DNA from: an uncultured Eubacteriales bacterium
GTDB lineage: Bacteria > Bacillota > Clostridia > Oscillospirales > Oscillospiraceae
Assembly (NCBI GenBank): GCA_900545405.1
Contig: UQYT01000038.1
Coordinates: 1-23,603 of the forward strand
DNA length: 23,603 nt
Direction of reading: 5' to 3'
The notes beneath the pieces were generated by a model. The model saw only the letters and a program-made list of their open reading frames with translations. It searched no databases and was not told the DNA's origin. This document shows, in pieces, positions 7,781 to 15,991 of this stretch. The number at the start of each line of letters is the position of its first letter. Within the stretch, counting starts at the first letter, position 1. Position numbers and translations under genes: made by a program.

Positions 7781-9961
7781 TCAGCCCAATTCACTGAAAA
7801 AGGCCGAAACTTGCCTGTTTAGCGCCGCGGCGGTCTCCTCGGCGGAGGCCTCCCCGGCAAAATACGGCGCGGCGGCCGTGTCTATGAGCTCCGCGAGCCC
7901 GGCGGGCAATGTCCTTGCGCAGGTGCCGGCGGCGTCTATCGCGCGGTAGAGCAGCGTGGCGTCTGCCTCGCTCATGCCGTCTCGCATCACGTGCGTGATT
8001 AGCGCGTCGAGCCGCTCCATCACTATGGGCAGCCCGGTCCCGCCCGAGGCCGCGTAGGCCTTGACCAGCTCGCGCACCAGCCGCCAGGCGGCGTCCGTGT
8101 GCGCGCAGCCGGAGCTTATCGCGAGCTCCGCGCCCGCGGCCTTTGCTGCCGTGAAGCCGCCCTCAGCCCCGGGCAGGCCCGTGAGCGCCGCGCCGGAAAA
8201 GAGCTCCGTGAGCCCCCAGGCCGCAGATGGGCTCCTCAGCTCGGTGCGCAGCAAAAGCTGCCGCCCGGCACGTATGCGCTCGCTGCTCTGCTCCCCCTCG
8301 GGCAGATAGTCCTCCGTGTCTGCTGCGCTCTCCGCAGGGAAGGCGGCGCAGAAGTCCAGCAGCGCGGCAAAGTCACCGCCGTCAAAGCGGCCCTTGCCCT
8401 CGGTCCAGTCTATGTACCGGTCCGGCTCCGCCCCGACCAGCGAGAGCAGCAGGCCCGGCCCCGTCGTGCCGTACTCGAAGAGCTCGCGCCCCGTGCCCCG
8501 CGCGGCGAGCGCGGCGTCGTAGCTCAGCGCCGCGTTCAGGCCCGCCGGGCCGAAGGCGGTCAGCACCGAAAAGCGCGTTGGAAGCGTGTAAAGCCCGCCG
8601 TCCGTCTCAAAGGCCGCGAGCACGGGCTTGACCAGCGCGCTTTTGAGCTCCGCGTCGCCCTCGAGCAGTGCGCCGAGTTCCGCGAGCCGCCCCCGCGCCG
8701 CCGCGGCGGCGGTGGAGACACCGGAGCAGTTTAGTATATCACCCGCCCTCCCGGCGAGGAGGTCGGCCTCGAAGCGGCGGCGGTCCTCCCCGGGCTCGGC
8801 GTCGCTGGAATAGCGCGAGTAGTCCCGAACCGTGACGCAATACTCAGTCTCCGCGCGGTTGAACTCCACTATGCAGCGGAGCGAGGTGTCGTCCAGGTCG
8901 AGGCAGGCGTAGGTCAGCGCAGTCCTGCGCGGGGCCTCGCTCTCCGGCGTGCGCTTGACGACGGTCATATAGGCCGCGGTGTTCTCGGAGCCGACGCAGA
9001 CATAGCCGCTCTCAGTCTCGAAGGCGGCGCGGACGGAGCCGGGCAGGATGCCCATCGCCGCAAGGTCGAGCATCTCGGCGGTTATGCCGCCCGCGGGCTC
9101 CCAGCCGTAGAGCATGCAGCCGTCTATGTAGGCCGCGGCAAAGCCGCCCACGGCCCCGCAGGAGACGCCCGTCTCCCCCGTGCCGAGCAGCCGGAGCTCC
9201 GGTCCGTGCTTGCCCTCCGGGTCGAGGTAGTAGAAGCGCGCCTGGCCGTCAAAGCCCCTGCCGAAGACGTAGACGTTCCCGTCCCCGGCGAGGTAGAGGT
9301 CCTCCACGCGTGCGAGCTCGCGGTCATAGCGCAGCCAGTTTATGCGGCCCGCGGTGTCGCGCATGAGCAGTATATTGTTGGACGCGGCGGCGTATATCCG
9401 CCCCCGGGCGTCTATGGCGAAGTGTTCAACGGTGAAATAGCTCCAGCCGCCGCGGGAGTCGCCGTTGATGAGCGTGCGCGAGGCCTCGCTGCCGTCGGCG
9501 TTTAGCACGCGGACGAACTCGTCCTGCCGGTAGACTGCGTAGGGGTAGAGCGTTAAGTCGGAGCTGCTGGCGTATAGCGCGCCCTCTGCGCCGTAGCGCT
9601 CGGAGCAGAGCCGCTCTTCCGCCACGGCCAGCCTGCCTCCCGCCGTGACGGCGAGGCAAAGCGGCTTCGTCTCGCCGACACTGCCCGCAGGCAGGGCGGC
9701 GGGCGCGTAGCCCTCGAGCCTCCGGGGCGAGCCGCCCGAGGCGGGCACGGCGTAGATGCCCACGCCGCTCCCGCCCTCCGAGCCGAGGAAGTATATCTCC
9801 CCGCCCAGCATTACGGCGTTGCCCGTGAGCTCCACGTCCCCGAACTCGGTGCGCTCCGGCACCAGGACATACCGCCCCGGGCGCCGTTGCTCCGTCTTGC
9901 CGCAGGCCGAGAGCAGGCAGAGCGCCAGGATGAGCGAGATTATGCGTGTCTTTCTCTTCAT
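7781..9961 (-). CDS. Lipoprotein: propeller-like domain fused to solute-binding domain (paralogue 2, divergent)
   Basis: A 726-residue lipoprotein with the same layout as its neighbours: lipobox LLSAC with Cys at 20, a beta-rich half to about residue 340, then a solute-binding half. Shared marks are FNRAETEY, VRDYS, YIDW and a C-terminal YFAGEASAEETAAALNRQV. The PDI(M/F) turn that precedes the conserved DGL in the other two copies is GDILNCSG here, and the region that follows is Ala/Leu-rich, so this copy looks the most diverged and may bind something else or not bind. The ATG at 9961 was preferred to a GTG at 9973 because it gives a typical short basic n-region (MKRKTR). It lies 27 bases after the first paralogue and 24 before the third. 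Confidence 0.8.
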   Translation of the reverse strand: MKRKTRIISLILALCLLSACGKTEQRRPGRYVLVPERTEFGDVELTGNAVMLGGEIYFLGSEGGSGVGIYAVPASGGSPRRLEGYAPAALPAGSVGETKPLCLAVTAGGRLAVAEERLCSERYGAEGALYASSSDLTLYPYAVYRQDEFVRVLNADGSEASRTLINGDSRGGWSYFTVEHFAIDARGRIYAAASNNILLMRDTAGRINWLRYDRELARVEDLYLAGDGNVYVFGRGFDGQARFYYLDPEGKHGPELRLLGTGETGVSCGAVGGFAAAYIDGCMLYGWEPAGGITAEMLDLAAMGILPGSVRAAFETESGYVCVGSENTAAYMTVVKRTPESEAPRRTALTYACLDLDDTSLRCIVEFNRAETEYCVTVRDYSRYSSDAEPGEDRRRFEADLLAGRAGDILNCSGVSTAAAAARGRLAELGALLEGDAELKSALVKPVLAAFETDGGLYTLPTRFSVLTAFGPAGLNAALSYDAALAARGTGRELFEYGTTGPGLLLSLVGAEPDRYIDWTEGKGRFDGGDFAALLDFCAAFPAESAADTEDYLPEGEQSSERIRAGRQLLLRTELRSPSAAWGLTELFSGAALTGLPGAEGGFTAAKAAGAELAISSGCAHTDAAWRLVRELVKAYAASGGTGLPIVMERLDALITHVMRDGMSEADATLLYRAIDAAGTCARTLPAGLAELIDTAAAPYFAGEASAEETAAALNRQVSAFFSELG

Positions 9962-9988
9962 ATACCCCAGCACCCCCCGTGCGGGCTC

Positions 9989-11878
9989 TCAGCTTTGTTC
10001 GTTAAGATACTCCTCCACCCTCTGCTGCACCAGCCGCGCGGTCTCCTCCGCGGTGAGCTCGCCGCTGTAAAAGCCCTCGAGCGTCCCTGTGATGAGCTCC
10101 GCGGCCGGACAGGCCGGGTCAAGGTGATAATAGGTGCGCTCCGCGCCGCAGGTGTCCTCCGGCATGAACATTTTAAAGCAGCTCCGGATGCAGCTCCAGG
10201 CCCCGGCGGCGTCGGCGCAGTCCGCGTTGACCGCCCAGCAGCGCCCCGGCTCGCACCAGATCCCGCCGTCGGTGCCCGGCAGCCCGGTGAGGACCAGATT
10301 TTCGCCCAGTTCCTCGCGGTAGATGTCGAATTCCGGGGACTCGGCCAGTTGGAAGAGCGGCTCACCCTCAGGCGAGGTCTCCCAGTCGTATTCCTCGGGC
10401 AGCAGCAGCGCGAGTTTGAGCAGTCCGATGAAGCGCTCGCTCTCAAAGCTGCACGTGCCGCTCTCCCAGTCGATGAAGCTGTCGACCCCGCCTCCGAGGT
10501 CGTCGAAGACCCGGCTGCGGTCCAGCCCTGCGGGCAGTGTCCCCGCCCTCGCCGCGGCGAGCAGCTCGTCAAAGTCGAGGCTTTCCCCCGCCGTGCGGCG
10601 GTTCAGAGCGACGGCTCGGAACACCGAGTAATCCGGGAGATAATACATCCCGCCGCCGATGCGCAAGAGCTCCATGTACGCGGAGTACTCGGCGTCCCCC
10701 AGCTCCGGGTCGGCCTCGATGAAGCCGGAGAGGTCCGTGAGCGCCCCGCGCGCGGCGAGCTCGCGCACCGAGAGGCCGTCCGCCATGAAGATGTCCGGCG
10801 CCTCACCCTCGGCGAGGTCCCGGAGCAGCCGCGCCCGGCCCGGAGAATGGCTCCCGTCCACCTCCATGCCGTAGAGGTAGTCGCGCACGGCGATGCGGAC
10901 GCTGTCGTTCTCGCGGTTGAAGCGCGCGATGGAGTCGAGCGGTTCCGAAAAGCGCGCGAGGTCATAGCCGCCCAGCGTAAGGCGCGTGCGCGTGTCCTGC
11001 GCGAGCCGCTCGGGATAAACGAGGACGAGATAACACTCCGGCTCCTCATAACAGCCGCTGTCGAGCGCCGCGATGCGCCCGTCCGGGAGCGTAGCCTCGC
11101 CCGCGATGTTCCCGTAGTCCACGCCGTATTCGACGAGGGTGTACTCGCTGCGGCGGAAGGCCGCGCTCTCTATCGGGGAGGCCTTGAGGGTGTCGGGGTC
11201 TATGGCGTAGTAGTTCTCTATGACCGGGTAATTCCAGCTGTCGAGGCCGAGCTGCAGCAACAGCAGCCTGCCCCCGTCCGCGTCTAGCCGGCACCAGCCC
11301 TGGACGCCGGGGTCCACGCTCCTGACCGGCTCCAGGTCGGCGGAGAGCTCCGTGATTCCGGCGCCGTCCGAGTAGAGATAGAGCCGCCCGTTCAGGCCGA
11401 GGTGGTTGAACTCCGTCGCGCCGGGGCAGAGCTCCGAGGCGCGGCGGAGTTTTTCGACGCTCCCGTCCTCGCCGACGAGGCAGAACGCAAACTCGCGCTC
11501 CTCATGCGGCGAATCCGCCCAGCTCACGCAGACGACAAGGCCGTTTTCCGTGGCGCACAGCCCGCAGATGTCGCCGGTGTCCGGCACGAGGCCCGTCTCC
11601 GGGTCGGTGAATACGAAGCGGACGCTGTCCGCCTCCCGCGTGTCAAGGTCGAAGGTCCAGAGTGTGCAGCCGGTGTTCCGCGCGTCGGAGATGTACCAGC
11701 AGCTCTCCCCGTCCGAGGCAAAATAGTGCGCGTCAACAAGCTCGCCGAGCTCGATGTACTCCACCAGCGGCTCACTCTCCGCCCTCTCCGTCTCCTCCGG
11801 CTCCGGGGCGGGGGCGGAGCAGGCGGTGAGGAGGCATAGCGCCAGGATTAGGGCGGCGGCGCGGCGGTTTTTCGGCAT
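9989..11878 (-). CDS. Lipoprotein: propeller-like domain fused to solute-binding domain (paralogue 1)
   Basis: A 629-residue lipoprotein with lipobox LLTAC (Cys 20) and an acidic linker. Its beta-rich half is shorter (about 35-290). The solute-binding half begins near 298, with FNRENDSVRIAVRDY, PDIFMADGLS, FIDW and CSFES. The C-terminal helix reads FYSGELTAEETARLVQQRV. An in-frame extension up to 11947 was rejected: it would run across the promoter region and lacks a ribosome site. The ATG at 11878 follows a GGGAGGG element (11885-11891 on the plus strand) and gives a clean signal peptide. It is the first gene of the lipoprotein operon. The likely role is surface capture of a ligand for the MalF/MalG-type pair encoded downstream; the ligand is unknown. 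Confidence 0.83.
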   Translation of the reverse strand: MPKNRRAAALILALCLLTACSAPAPEPEETERAESEPLVEYIELGELVDAHYFASDGESCWYISDARNTGCTLWTFDLDTREADSVRFVFTDPETGLVPDTGDICGLCATENGLVVCVSWADSPHEEREFAFCLVGEDGSVEKLRRASELCPGATEFNHLGLNGRLYLYSDGAGITELSADLEPVRSVDPGVQGWCRLDADGGRLLLLQLGLDSWNYPVIENYYAIDPDTLKASPIESAAFRRSEYTLVEYGVDYGNIAGEATLPDGRIAALDSGCYEEPECYLVLVYPERLAQDTRTRLTLGGYDLARFSEPLDSIARFNRENDSVRIAVRDYLYGMEVDGSHSPGRARLLRDLAEGEAPDIFMADGLSVRELAARGALTDLSGFIEADPELGDAEYSAYMELLRIGGGMYYLPDYSVFRAVALNRRTAGESLDFDELLAAARAGTLPAGLDRSRVFDDLGGGVDSFIDWESGTCSFESERFIGLLKLALLLPEEYDWETSPEGEPLFQLAESPEFDIYREELGENLVLTGLPGTDGGIWCEPGRCWAVNADCADAAGAWSCIRSCFKMFMPEDTCGAERTYYHLDPACPAAELITGTLEGFYSGELTAEETARLVQQRVEEYLNEQS

Positions 11879-11926
11879 GTTCGTCCCTCCCTGCGGCGGC
11901 TCCGTGTCATTGGCTTTAATACAGAC

Positions 11927-11955
11927 AGGATAACATCCCCGCCGCACACTGTCAA
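11927..11955 (-). promoter_or_regulatory. Sigma-A promoter of the lipoprotein operon
   Basis: A perfect minus-strand TTGACA (11950-11955), a 17-base spacer and TATCCT (11927-11932) lie 49 bases before the first lipoprotein start. Upstream of it, GAAAGG (11982-11987) and CCTTTC (12003-12008) could pair across 15 bases, but this is too short to call an operator. Confidence 0.8.
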
Positions 11956-12031
11956 TCTCACTTTAAGACGCTGCAGGAGCTGAAAGGTTCCTGAAAAACC
12001 GCCCTTTCGGCTGGAATAAACGCGCCGGATA

Positions 12032-12040
12032 TGGTATAAT
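12032..12040 (+). promoter_or_regulatory. Extended -10 promoter facing the small ORFs
   Basis: TGG followed directly by TATAAT (12035-12040) makes an extended -10 element on the plus strand. No convincing -35 is seen at the right distance, which extended -10 promoters tolerate. It points away from the lipoprotein promoter, so the two form a divergent pair. Confidence 0.6.
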
Positions 12041-12138
12041 CTATACGTCGAAAAGGAGCACATAATATTGACGCTGCGGAGGGGCGAAAAGTCTGAGGCC
12101 GCAGCAGGAAAATTATGTACTGAAAGGAAGGGTAAGCC

Positions 12139-12276
12139 ATGGCGTGGGAAGAAAAGCGCGGCAAAGAGGAGCGCGGACCGGAGCAGGAGCGTGACCCAGG
12201 CAGAAACACAGGTCCCTTCACCCCCGATGGGGAATACGACTCCCTCGAGGCCTGGGCCGACGAGGAGGAGCGCTGA
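12139..12276 (+). CDS. Small charged protein, 45 residues, unknown function
   Basis: Not recognised. The ORF encodes a hydrophilic 45-residue peptide. It begins MAWEEKRGKEERG and ends with an acidic, Trp-containing part (GEYDSLEAWADEEER). There is no membrane segment, Cys or obvious motif. Three points support it as a gene: a GGAAGGG ribosome site (about 12126-12132) six bases before the ATG, an extended -10 promoter about 100 bases upstream, and a terminator downstream at 12410-12442. The leader can form a hairpin (GCTGCGG 12073-12079 with CCGCAGC 12099-12105). An overlapping TTG-start frame from 12068 also has an AAGGAG, but its Ser/Arg-rich product looks like a shadow. The region could instead be a small RNA with a chance ORF. 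Confidence 0.5.
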   Translation: MAWEEKRGKEERGPEQERDPGRNTGPFTPDGEYDSLEAWADEEER

Positions 12277-12345
12277 AAAAAAGAGTCATACTTCCCTCCC
12301 GGCGCGCATATGCTGTATATATGCCGCTTGTGGAGGTGAAGGAAA

Positions 12346-12408
12346 GTGCAGACGGACATAGACGACCTCATCTTCGCTGACTCCGACGCCGGACCCAGCG
12401 AAAAATAA
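12346..12408 (+). CDS. Possible 20-residue acidic peptide
   Basis: A GTG start 9 bases after a perfect GGAGG (12332-12336) opens a 20-codon frame ending in TAA, just before the terminator stem at 12410. The product (MQTDIDDLIFADSDAGPSEK) is acidic and matches nothing recognised. A second frame with a GTG at 12336 overlaps it. It lies 69 bases after the 45-residue ORF, and a 6-bp inverted repeat (GCATAT 12306-12311, ATATGC 12319-12324) sits between them. The strong ribosome site is the only real support. Confidence 0.25.
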   Translation: MQTDIDDLIFADSDAGPSEK

Positions 12409-12409
12409 A

Positions 12410-12442
12410 AGCCGCCCCGACCATGTTCAGGCCGGGGCGGCT
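12410..12442. terminator. Bidirectional Rho-independent terminator
   Basis: AGCCGCCCCG (12410-12419) pairs perfectly with CGGGGCGGCT (12433-12442) around a 13-base loop. On the plus strand, five T follow at 12446-12450. On the minus strand, TTTATTTTT follows the stem. It can end both the small-ORF transcript and the glycogen operon, whose last stop codon is at 12456. Confidence 0.88.
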
Positions 12443-12455
12443 CACTTTTTGTCCC

Positions 12456-14858
12456 TTACAGCTTCCAGATGTTCTCGGCGTACTCGCGGACGGCGCGGTC
12501 GGCGGCGAAGATGCCGCTCTCGGCGATGTTCACGAGGCCCATGCGGGCGAAGCCGCTGCGGTCGCGCACGGCCTCATAGAGCCGGTCGTGGCAGGCGACG
12601 TAGGAGGCGAAGTCGGCCAGCAGCATGTACTGGTCGCCGCCGTAGAGCAGGCTGCTCACGAGGTCGGCGTAGCTCTTGCCGTCGGCCAGGCCGGAGTTGA
12701 AGCGCTGCAGCACGCGGCGGAGCCTCGGGTCGCTCTCGGCAACGGAGTTCGGGTCGTAGCCGTGGCGCTTGCGCTCCTCGACCTCGTTGGCCCTCAGGCC
12801 GAAGAGGAACATGTTCTCGTCGCCCAGGCGCTCGTACATCTCGACGTTGGCACCGTCGAGCGTGCCGATGGTGACGGCGCCGTTCATCATGAGCTTCATG
12901 TTGCCGGTGCCGGAGGCCTCCTTGCCGGCGGTGGAGATCTGCTCGGACACCTGCGCGGCGGGCATGAGCTTCTCGGCCACGGAGACGCGGTAGTTCTCCA
13001 GGAAGAACACCTGCAGCCTGCCCTTGCAGACCGGGTCGGCGTTCACGTCGGCGGAGAGGGAGCAGATGAGCTCGATTATGCGCTTTGCGGTCTTGTAGCT
13101 CGCGGCGGCCTTGGCGCCGAACACGAAGGTGCGCGGCACGAAGTCCATATCCGGGTCGTCGTGCAGCCTATCCTGCAGGTGCGCTATGAGCATGGCGCAC
13201 AGCAGCTGGCGCTTGTACTCGTGCAGGCGCTTGACCTGGACGTCCAGCACGGCGTCTGTGTTGAGCTCGAAGCCCTGGGTCTTCTTCATGTACTCGGCCA
13301 GCGCGGCCTTGTTGAAGCCCTTGATCTCCTGCAGGCGCATGAGCACCTCGGCGTCGTTTTCAAACCGGCGCAGGCCGATGAGCTCCTCGGGCTTTCTGAG
13401 GTAGCCCGGGCCGATGAGCTCGCGCACGAGGCTGTCGAGCTTGGGGTTGATCTGGGAGAGCCAGCGGCGGTGGTCGATGCCGTTGGTCACGTAGGTGAAC
13501 TTCTCCGGCTCGAAGGAGTACACATCCGCGAAGAGGCTGTTCTTGAGGATGTCCCCGTGCAGGGCGGAGACGCCGTTTATCATGTAGCAGCCGGCGAGGC
13601 ACATGTTGGCCATGTGGACCTTGCCGCCCTCTATGACGGCGTTGCGCGCGATCTTGGCGCCGTCGCCGCCGAACTTCTCGCTCAAGACGGCGCGCCAGCG
13701 GCGGTTTATCTCGCTGATGATCTCAAAGACGCGCGGCAGCAGGCTCTGCACCAGGCCCTGCGGCCAGGTCTCCAGCGCCTCGGACATGATGGTGTGGTTG
13801 GTGTAGGCCACGCAGTTCGACACGATGTTCCAGGCCTCGTCCCAGCCCAGGCCGTCCTCGTCCATGAAGATGCGCATGAGCTCGGGGATCATCAGCGTGG
13901 GGTGCGTGTCGTTTATGTGCACGACGTGGTGCTCGGCAAAGGAGCGCACGTCGCCCCACTGCTTGCGGTGCTGCTTCACTATGGTCTGCGCCGTGGCGGA
14001 GACGAAGAAGTACTGCTGCTTGAGGCGGAGGGTCTTGCCCTCCATGTGGTCGTCCGCGGGGTAGAGTACCTTGGTGATGACCTCGGCCAGGGTGCGCTGC
14101 TCCATGCTCTTGACATACTCGCCCTCGGAGAACTGGTACATGTCGAGGGAGTTGGGGCTGTGCGCCTCCCAGAGGCGGAGGGTGTTCACCTTGCCGCCGC
14201 CGTAGCCCGCGATGAGCATGTCGCGCGGGACGGCGAGGACCGTGGTGTAGTCCTTGAGCTCGGCGTGGCAGTTGCCGAAGTAGTCCCAGTTTTCCTCCAC
14301 GCGGCCGCCGAAGCGGATCTCCACCGTGTCCTCATACCGCGGGATGAGCCAGCTCTCGGCGGAGCTCTTCCAGTTGTCGGCGGTCTCGGTCTGGCGGCCG
14401 TCCTCTATCTTCTGCTTGAAGATGCCGAGCTCGTAGCAGATGGAATAGCCCGTCGCCGCGATGCCCTCGGTGGCCATGGAGTCCATATAGCAGGCGGCGA
14501 GGCGGCCCAGACCGCCGTTGCCGAGGCCCGCGTCGGGCTCCGTCTCGAATATGTCGGAGGCGTTGCGGCCCATGTCCTCCAGAGCGCCCGTCAGCGCCTC
14601 GGCCACGCCGAGGTTATAGGCGTTCTTCATGAGGCTCCTGCCCATCAGGAACTCCATGGAGAGGTAGTGGACCTCCTTTTCCGGCTTCTCGGTCTTTTCG
14701 AAGGCCAGCAGCCGGCTCATTATCTCGCGTATGACCATGGCCGAGGCCTGGAACACCTGTTCGTCGGTGGCCTCGTCTCCGGTGACCGCAAAGTGTGCGC
14801 AGAGCTTATCTTCAAGCGCACCGCGCATCTCGTCCCTTGAAATCTGTCCTGTCGTCAT
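12456..14858 (-). CDS. glgP: Glycogen/starch/alpha-glucan phosphorylase
   Basis: An 800-residue glycosyltransferase-35 enzyme that removes glucose from alpha-1,4-glucan ends with phosphate, giving glucose 1-phosphate in the cytoplasm. The pyridoxal-phosphate site EASGTGNMK is at 647-655, with the cofactor lysine at 655. Other family marks are EPDAGLGNGGLGRLAACY (about 106-123), HINDTHP and VTNGIDHRRW. Length is normal for bacterial GlgP. The ATG follows an AGGAGA ribosome site. It is the last gene of prs-pth-glgC-glgD-glgP, 20 bases after glgD, so the operon can both start and reverse glycogen storage. The stop lies 13 bases from a bidirectional terminator. Nothing in the sequence separates glycogen from maltodextrin as the main substrate. 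Confidence 0.97.
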   Translation of the reverse strand: MTTGQISRDEMRGALEDKLCAHFAVTGDEATDEQVFQASAMVIREIMSRLLAFEKTEKPEKEVHYLSMEFLMGRSLMKNAYNLGVAEALTGALEDMGRNASDIFETEPDAGLGNGGLGRLAACYMDSMATEGIAATGYSICYELGIFKQKIEDGRQTETADNWKSSAESWLIPRYEDTVEIRFGGRVEENWDYFGNCHAELKDYTTVLAVPRDMLIAGYGGGKVNTLRLWEAHSPNSLDMYQFSEGEYVKSMEQRTLAEVITKVLYPADDHMEGKTLRLKQQYFFVSATAQTIVKQHRKQWGDVRSFAEHHVVHINDTHPTLMIPELMRIFMDEDGLGWDEAWNIVSNCVAYTNHTIMSEALETWPQGLVQSLLPRVFEIISEINRRWRAVLSEKFGGDGAKIARNAVIEGGKVHMANMCLAGCYMINGVSALHGDILKNSLFADVYSFEPEKFTYVTNGIDHRRWLSQINPKLDSLVRELIGPGYLRKPEELIGLRRFENDAEVLMRLQEIKGFNKAALAEYMKKTQGFELNTDAVLDVQVKRLHEYKRQLLCAMLIAHLQDRLHDDPDMDFVPRTFVFGAKAAASYKTAKRIIELICSLSADVNADPVCKGRLQVFFLENYRVSVAEKLMPAAQVSEQISTAGKEASGTGNMKLMMNGAVTIGTLDGANVEMYERLGDENMFLFGLRANEVEERKRHGYDPNSVAESDPRLRRVLQRFNSGLADGKSYADLVSSLLYGGDQYMLLADFASYVACHDRLYEAVRDRSGFARMGLVNIAESGIFAADRAVREYAENIWKL

Positions 14859-14878
14859 AGGTTCTCCTGTCCGTTTAC

Positions 14879-15991
14879 TTAGATTTTGCTCCCCTTAGGA
14901 ACAACCAGGGGCAGCTTGGGGCTGCCCGCCAGCGTCACGCCGCCGTCCACCGTCACGTCCTTGTCGGAGATGATGTAGTTGAGCGTCGCGCCCGGGCCGA
15001 TGATGGTGTCCTGCATGATGATGCAGTTTTTCAGCACCGCGCCCTGCTCTATGCGCACGCCGCGGAAGATGACGCAGTTTTCAAGCTCGCCCTCGATGAA
15101 GCAGCCGTCCGCCACCAGGCAGTTTTTCACCACCGCGCCGTCGCCATAATAGGTGGAGACGTCCGCGCGGCCCTTGGTGTGGACCGGCCGGTCCTCGGGG
15201 AAGAGCTCGCGCCGGTTCTTCGCGTCGAGCATATCCATGCTGGCCTCGTAATAGCCGGTGACGTCCGCTATGTTGACGGCGTAGCCCTCGTGCATGTAGA
15301 CGTTGATGGTGCCGCCGGCCTCCATCAGTCCGCCGAGGCCGTCGCGGTGGAAGCGGCGGTTCATCGCGCTGTCGCAGCGCTCGAGCAGGTCGAGCAGCGT
15401 ATCCCTTGACATTATATACGCCTCGAGCGCCGCGTAACCCGGTCCCGGGCCGCTGCGGCGGAAAAGAAGCTGCGTGGCGCGGCCGTTTTCGTCCGTAACA
15501 AAGCGGTGGTGAGTCCCTTCGGGCGTATTCGGCGTGCAGACCGCCGTCACGTCCGCTCCGGACTTGAGGTGGGCGGCCATGACCGCCGTGAGGTCCAGGT
15601 TCACGGCGAGGCTGCCGCGGACGAGGTAGATGTAGTCCTGCTTGATGTCCCTTATGTAGCCCTCGACGGCGAGCAGCGCGTCGATTACGCTGACATAGTC
15701 GCCGCGGCCGGCGCTCTGGCGGCCGAAGGGCGGGAGCAGGCGCAGTCCGCCGCGCTTGCGGCTCATGTCCCACTCCTTGCCGCTGCCGATGTGGTCGAGC
15801 AGCGACTGGTAATCCTGCTGCATGATGACGCCCACGTCGTGCACGCCGGCGTTCTGCAGCGAGGAGAGCGCGAAGTCTATCAGCCGGTAGCGCCCCGCAA
15901 AGGGCAGGGACGCCGAGGTGCGGCACGCGACCAGCTCGTTGAGTCCGGTCTCAGTGCGGTCCGCAAGAATCAGTCCGTGAAGATCGACCAT
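14879..15991 (-). CDS. glgD: GlgD, non-catalytic/regulatory partner of glucose-1-phosphate adenylyltransferase
   Basis: A 370-residue GlgC homologue of the Firmicutes GlgD type. The nucleotide-binding glycine loop of GlgC (AGGQGSR) is replaced by ADRTETGLNEL at about 10-20. The SGDHIYKMDY segment is replaced by VRGSLAVNLDL (about 124-134), so it lacks key catalytic residues. The fold markers LPFAGRYRLIDFALSS and the C-terminal left-handed beta-helix are kept. In studied Firmicutes, GlgD forms a complex with GlgC that is more active than GlgC alone. The start codon shares one base with the glgC stop (TGATG), so the two are translationally coupled, in keeping with equal subunit supply. Confidence 0.95.
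   Translation of the reverse strand: MVDLHGLILADRTETGLNELVACRTSASLPFAGRYRLIDFALSSLQNAGVHDVGVIMQQDYQSLLDHIGSGKEWDMSRKRGGLRLLPPFGRQSAGRGDYVSVIDALLAVEGYIRDIKQDYIYLVRGSLAVNLDLTAVMAAHLKSGADVTAVCTPNTPEGTHHRFVTDENGRATQLLFRRSGPGPGYAALEAYIMSRDTLLDLLERCDSAMNRRFHRDGLGGLMEAGGTINVYMHEGYAVNIADVTGYYEASMDMLDAKNRRELFPEDRPVHTKGRADVSTYYGDGAVVKNCLVADGCFIEGELENCVIFRGVRIEQGAVLKNCIIMQDTIIGPGATLNYIISDKDVTVDGGVTLAGSPKLPLVVPKGSKI

Noticed and set aside
5216..7822. 868-codon plus-strand frame opposite the third lipoprotein
   Set aside because: Val/Gly/Ala/Asp-rich shadow with no ribosome site. The opposite strand encodes a lipoprotein with a lipobox.
11879..11947. Upstream extension of the first lipoprotein
   Set aside because: It would read through the -10 box and place a long non-signal segment before the signal peptide.
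12068..12361. TTG-start 97-codon frame overlapping the small ORFs
   Set aside because: It has an AAGGAG upstream, but the Ser/Arg/Lys-rich product lacks any natural pattern. The ATG frame at 12139 has a better start and a more protein-like end.
12423..14840. 805-codon plus-strand frame opposite glgP
   Set aside because: Antisense shadow of a strongly conserved phosphorylase. The start lies inside the terminator loop.
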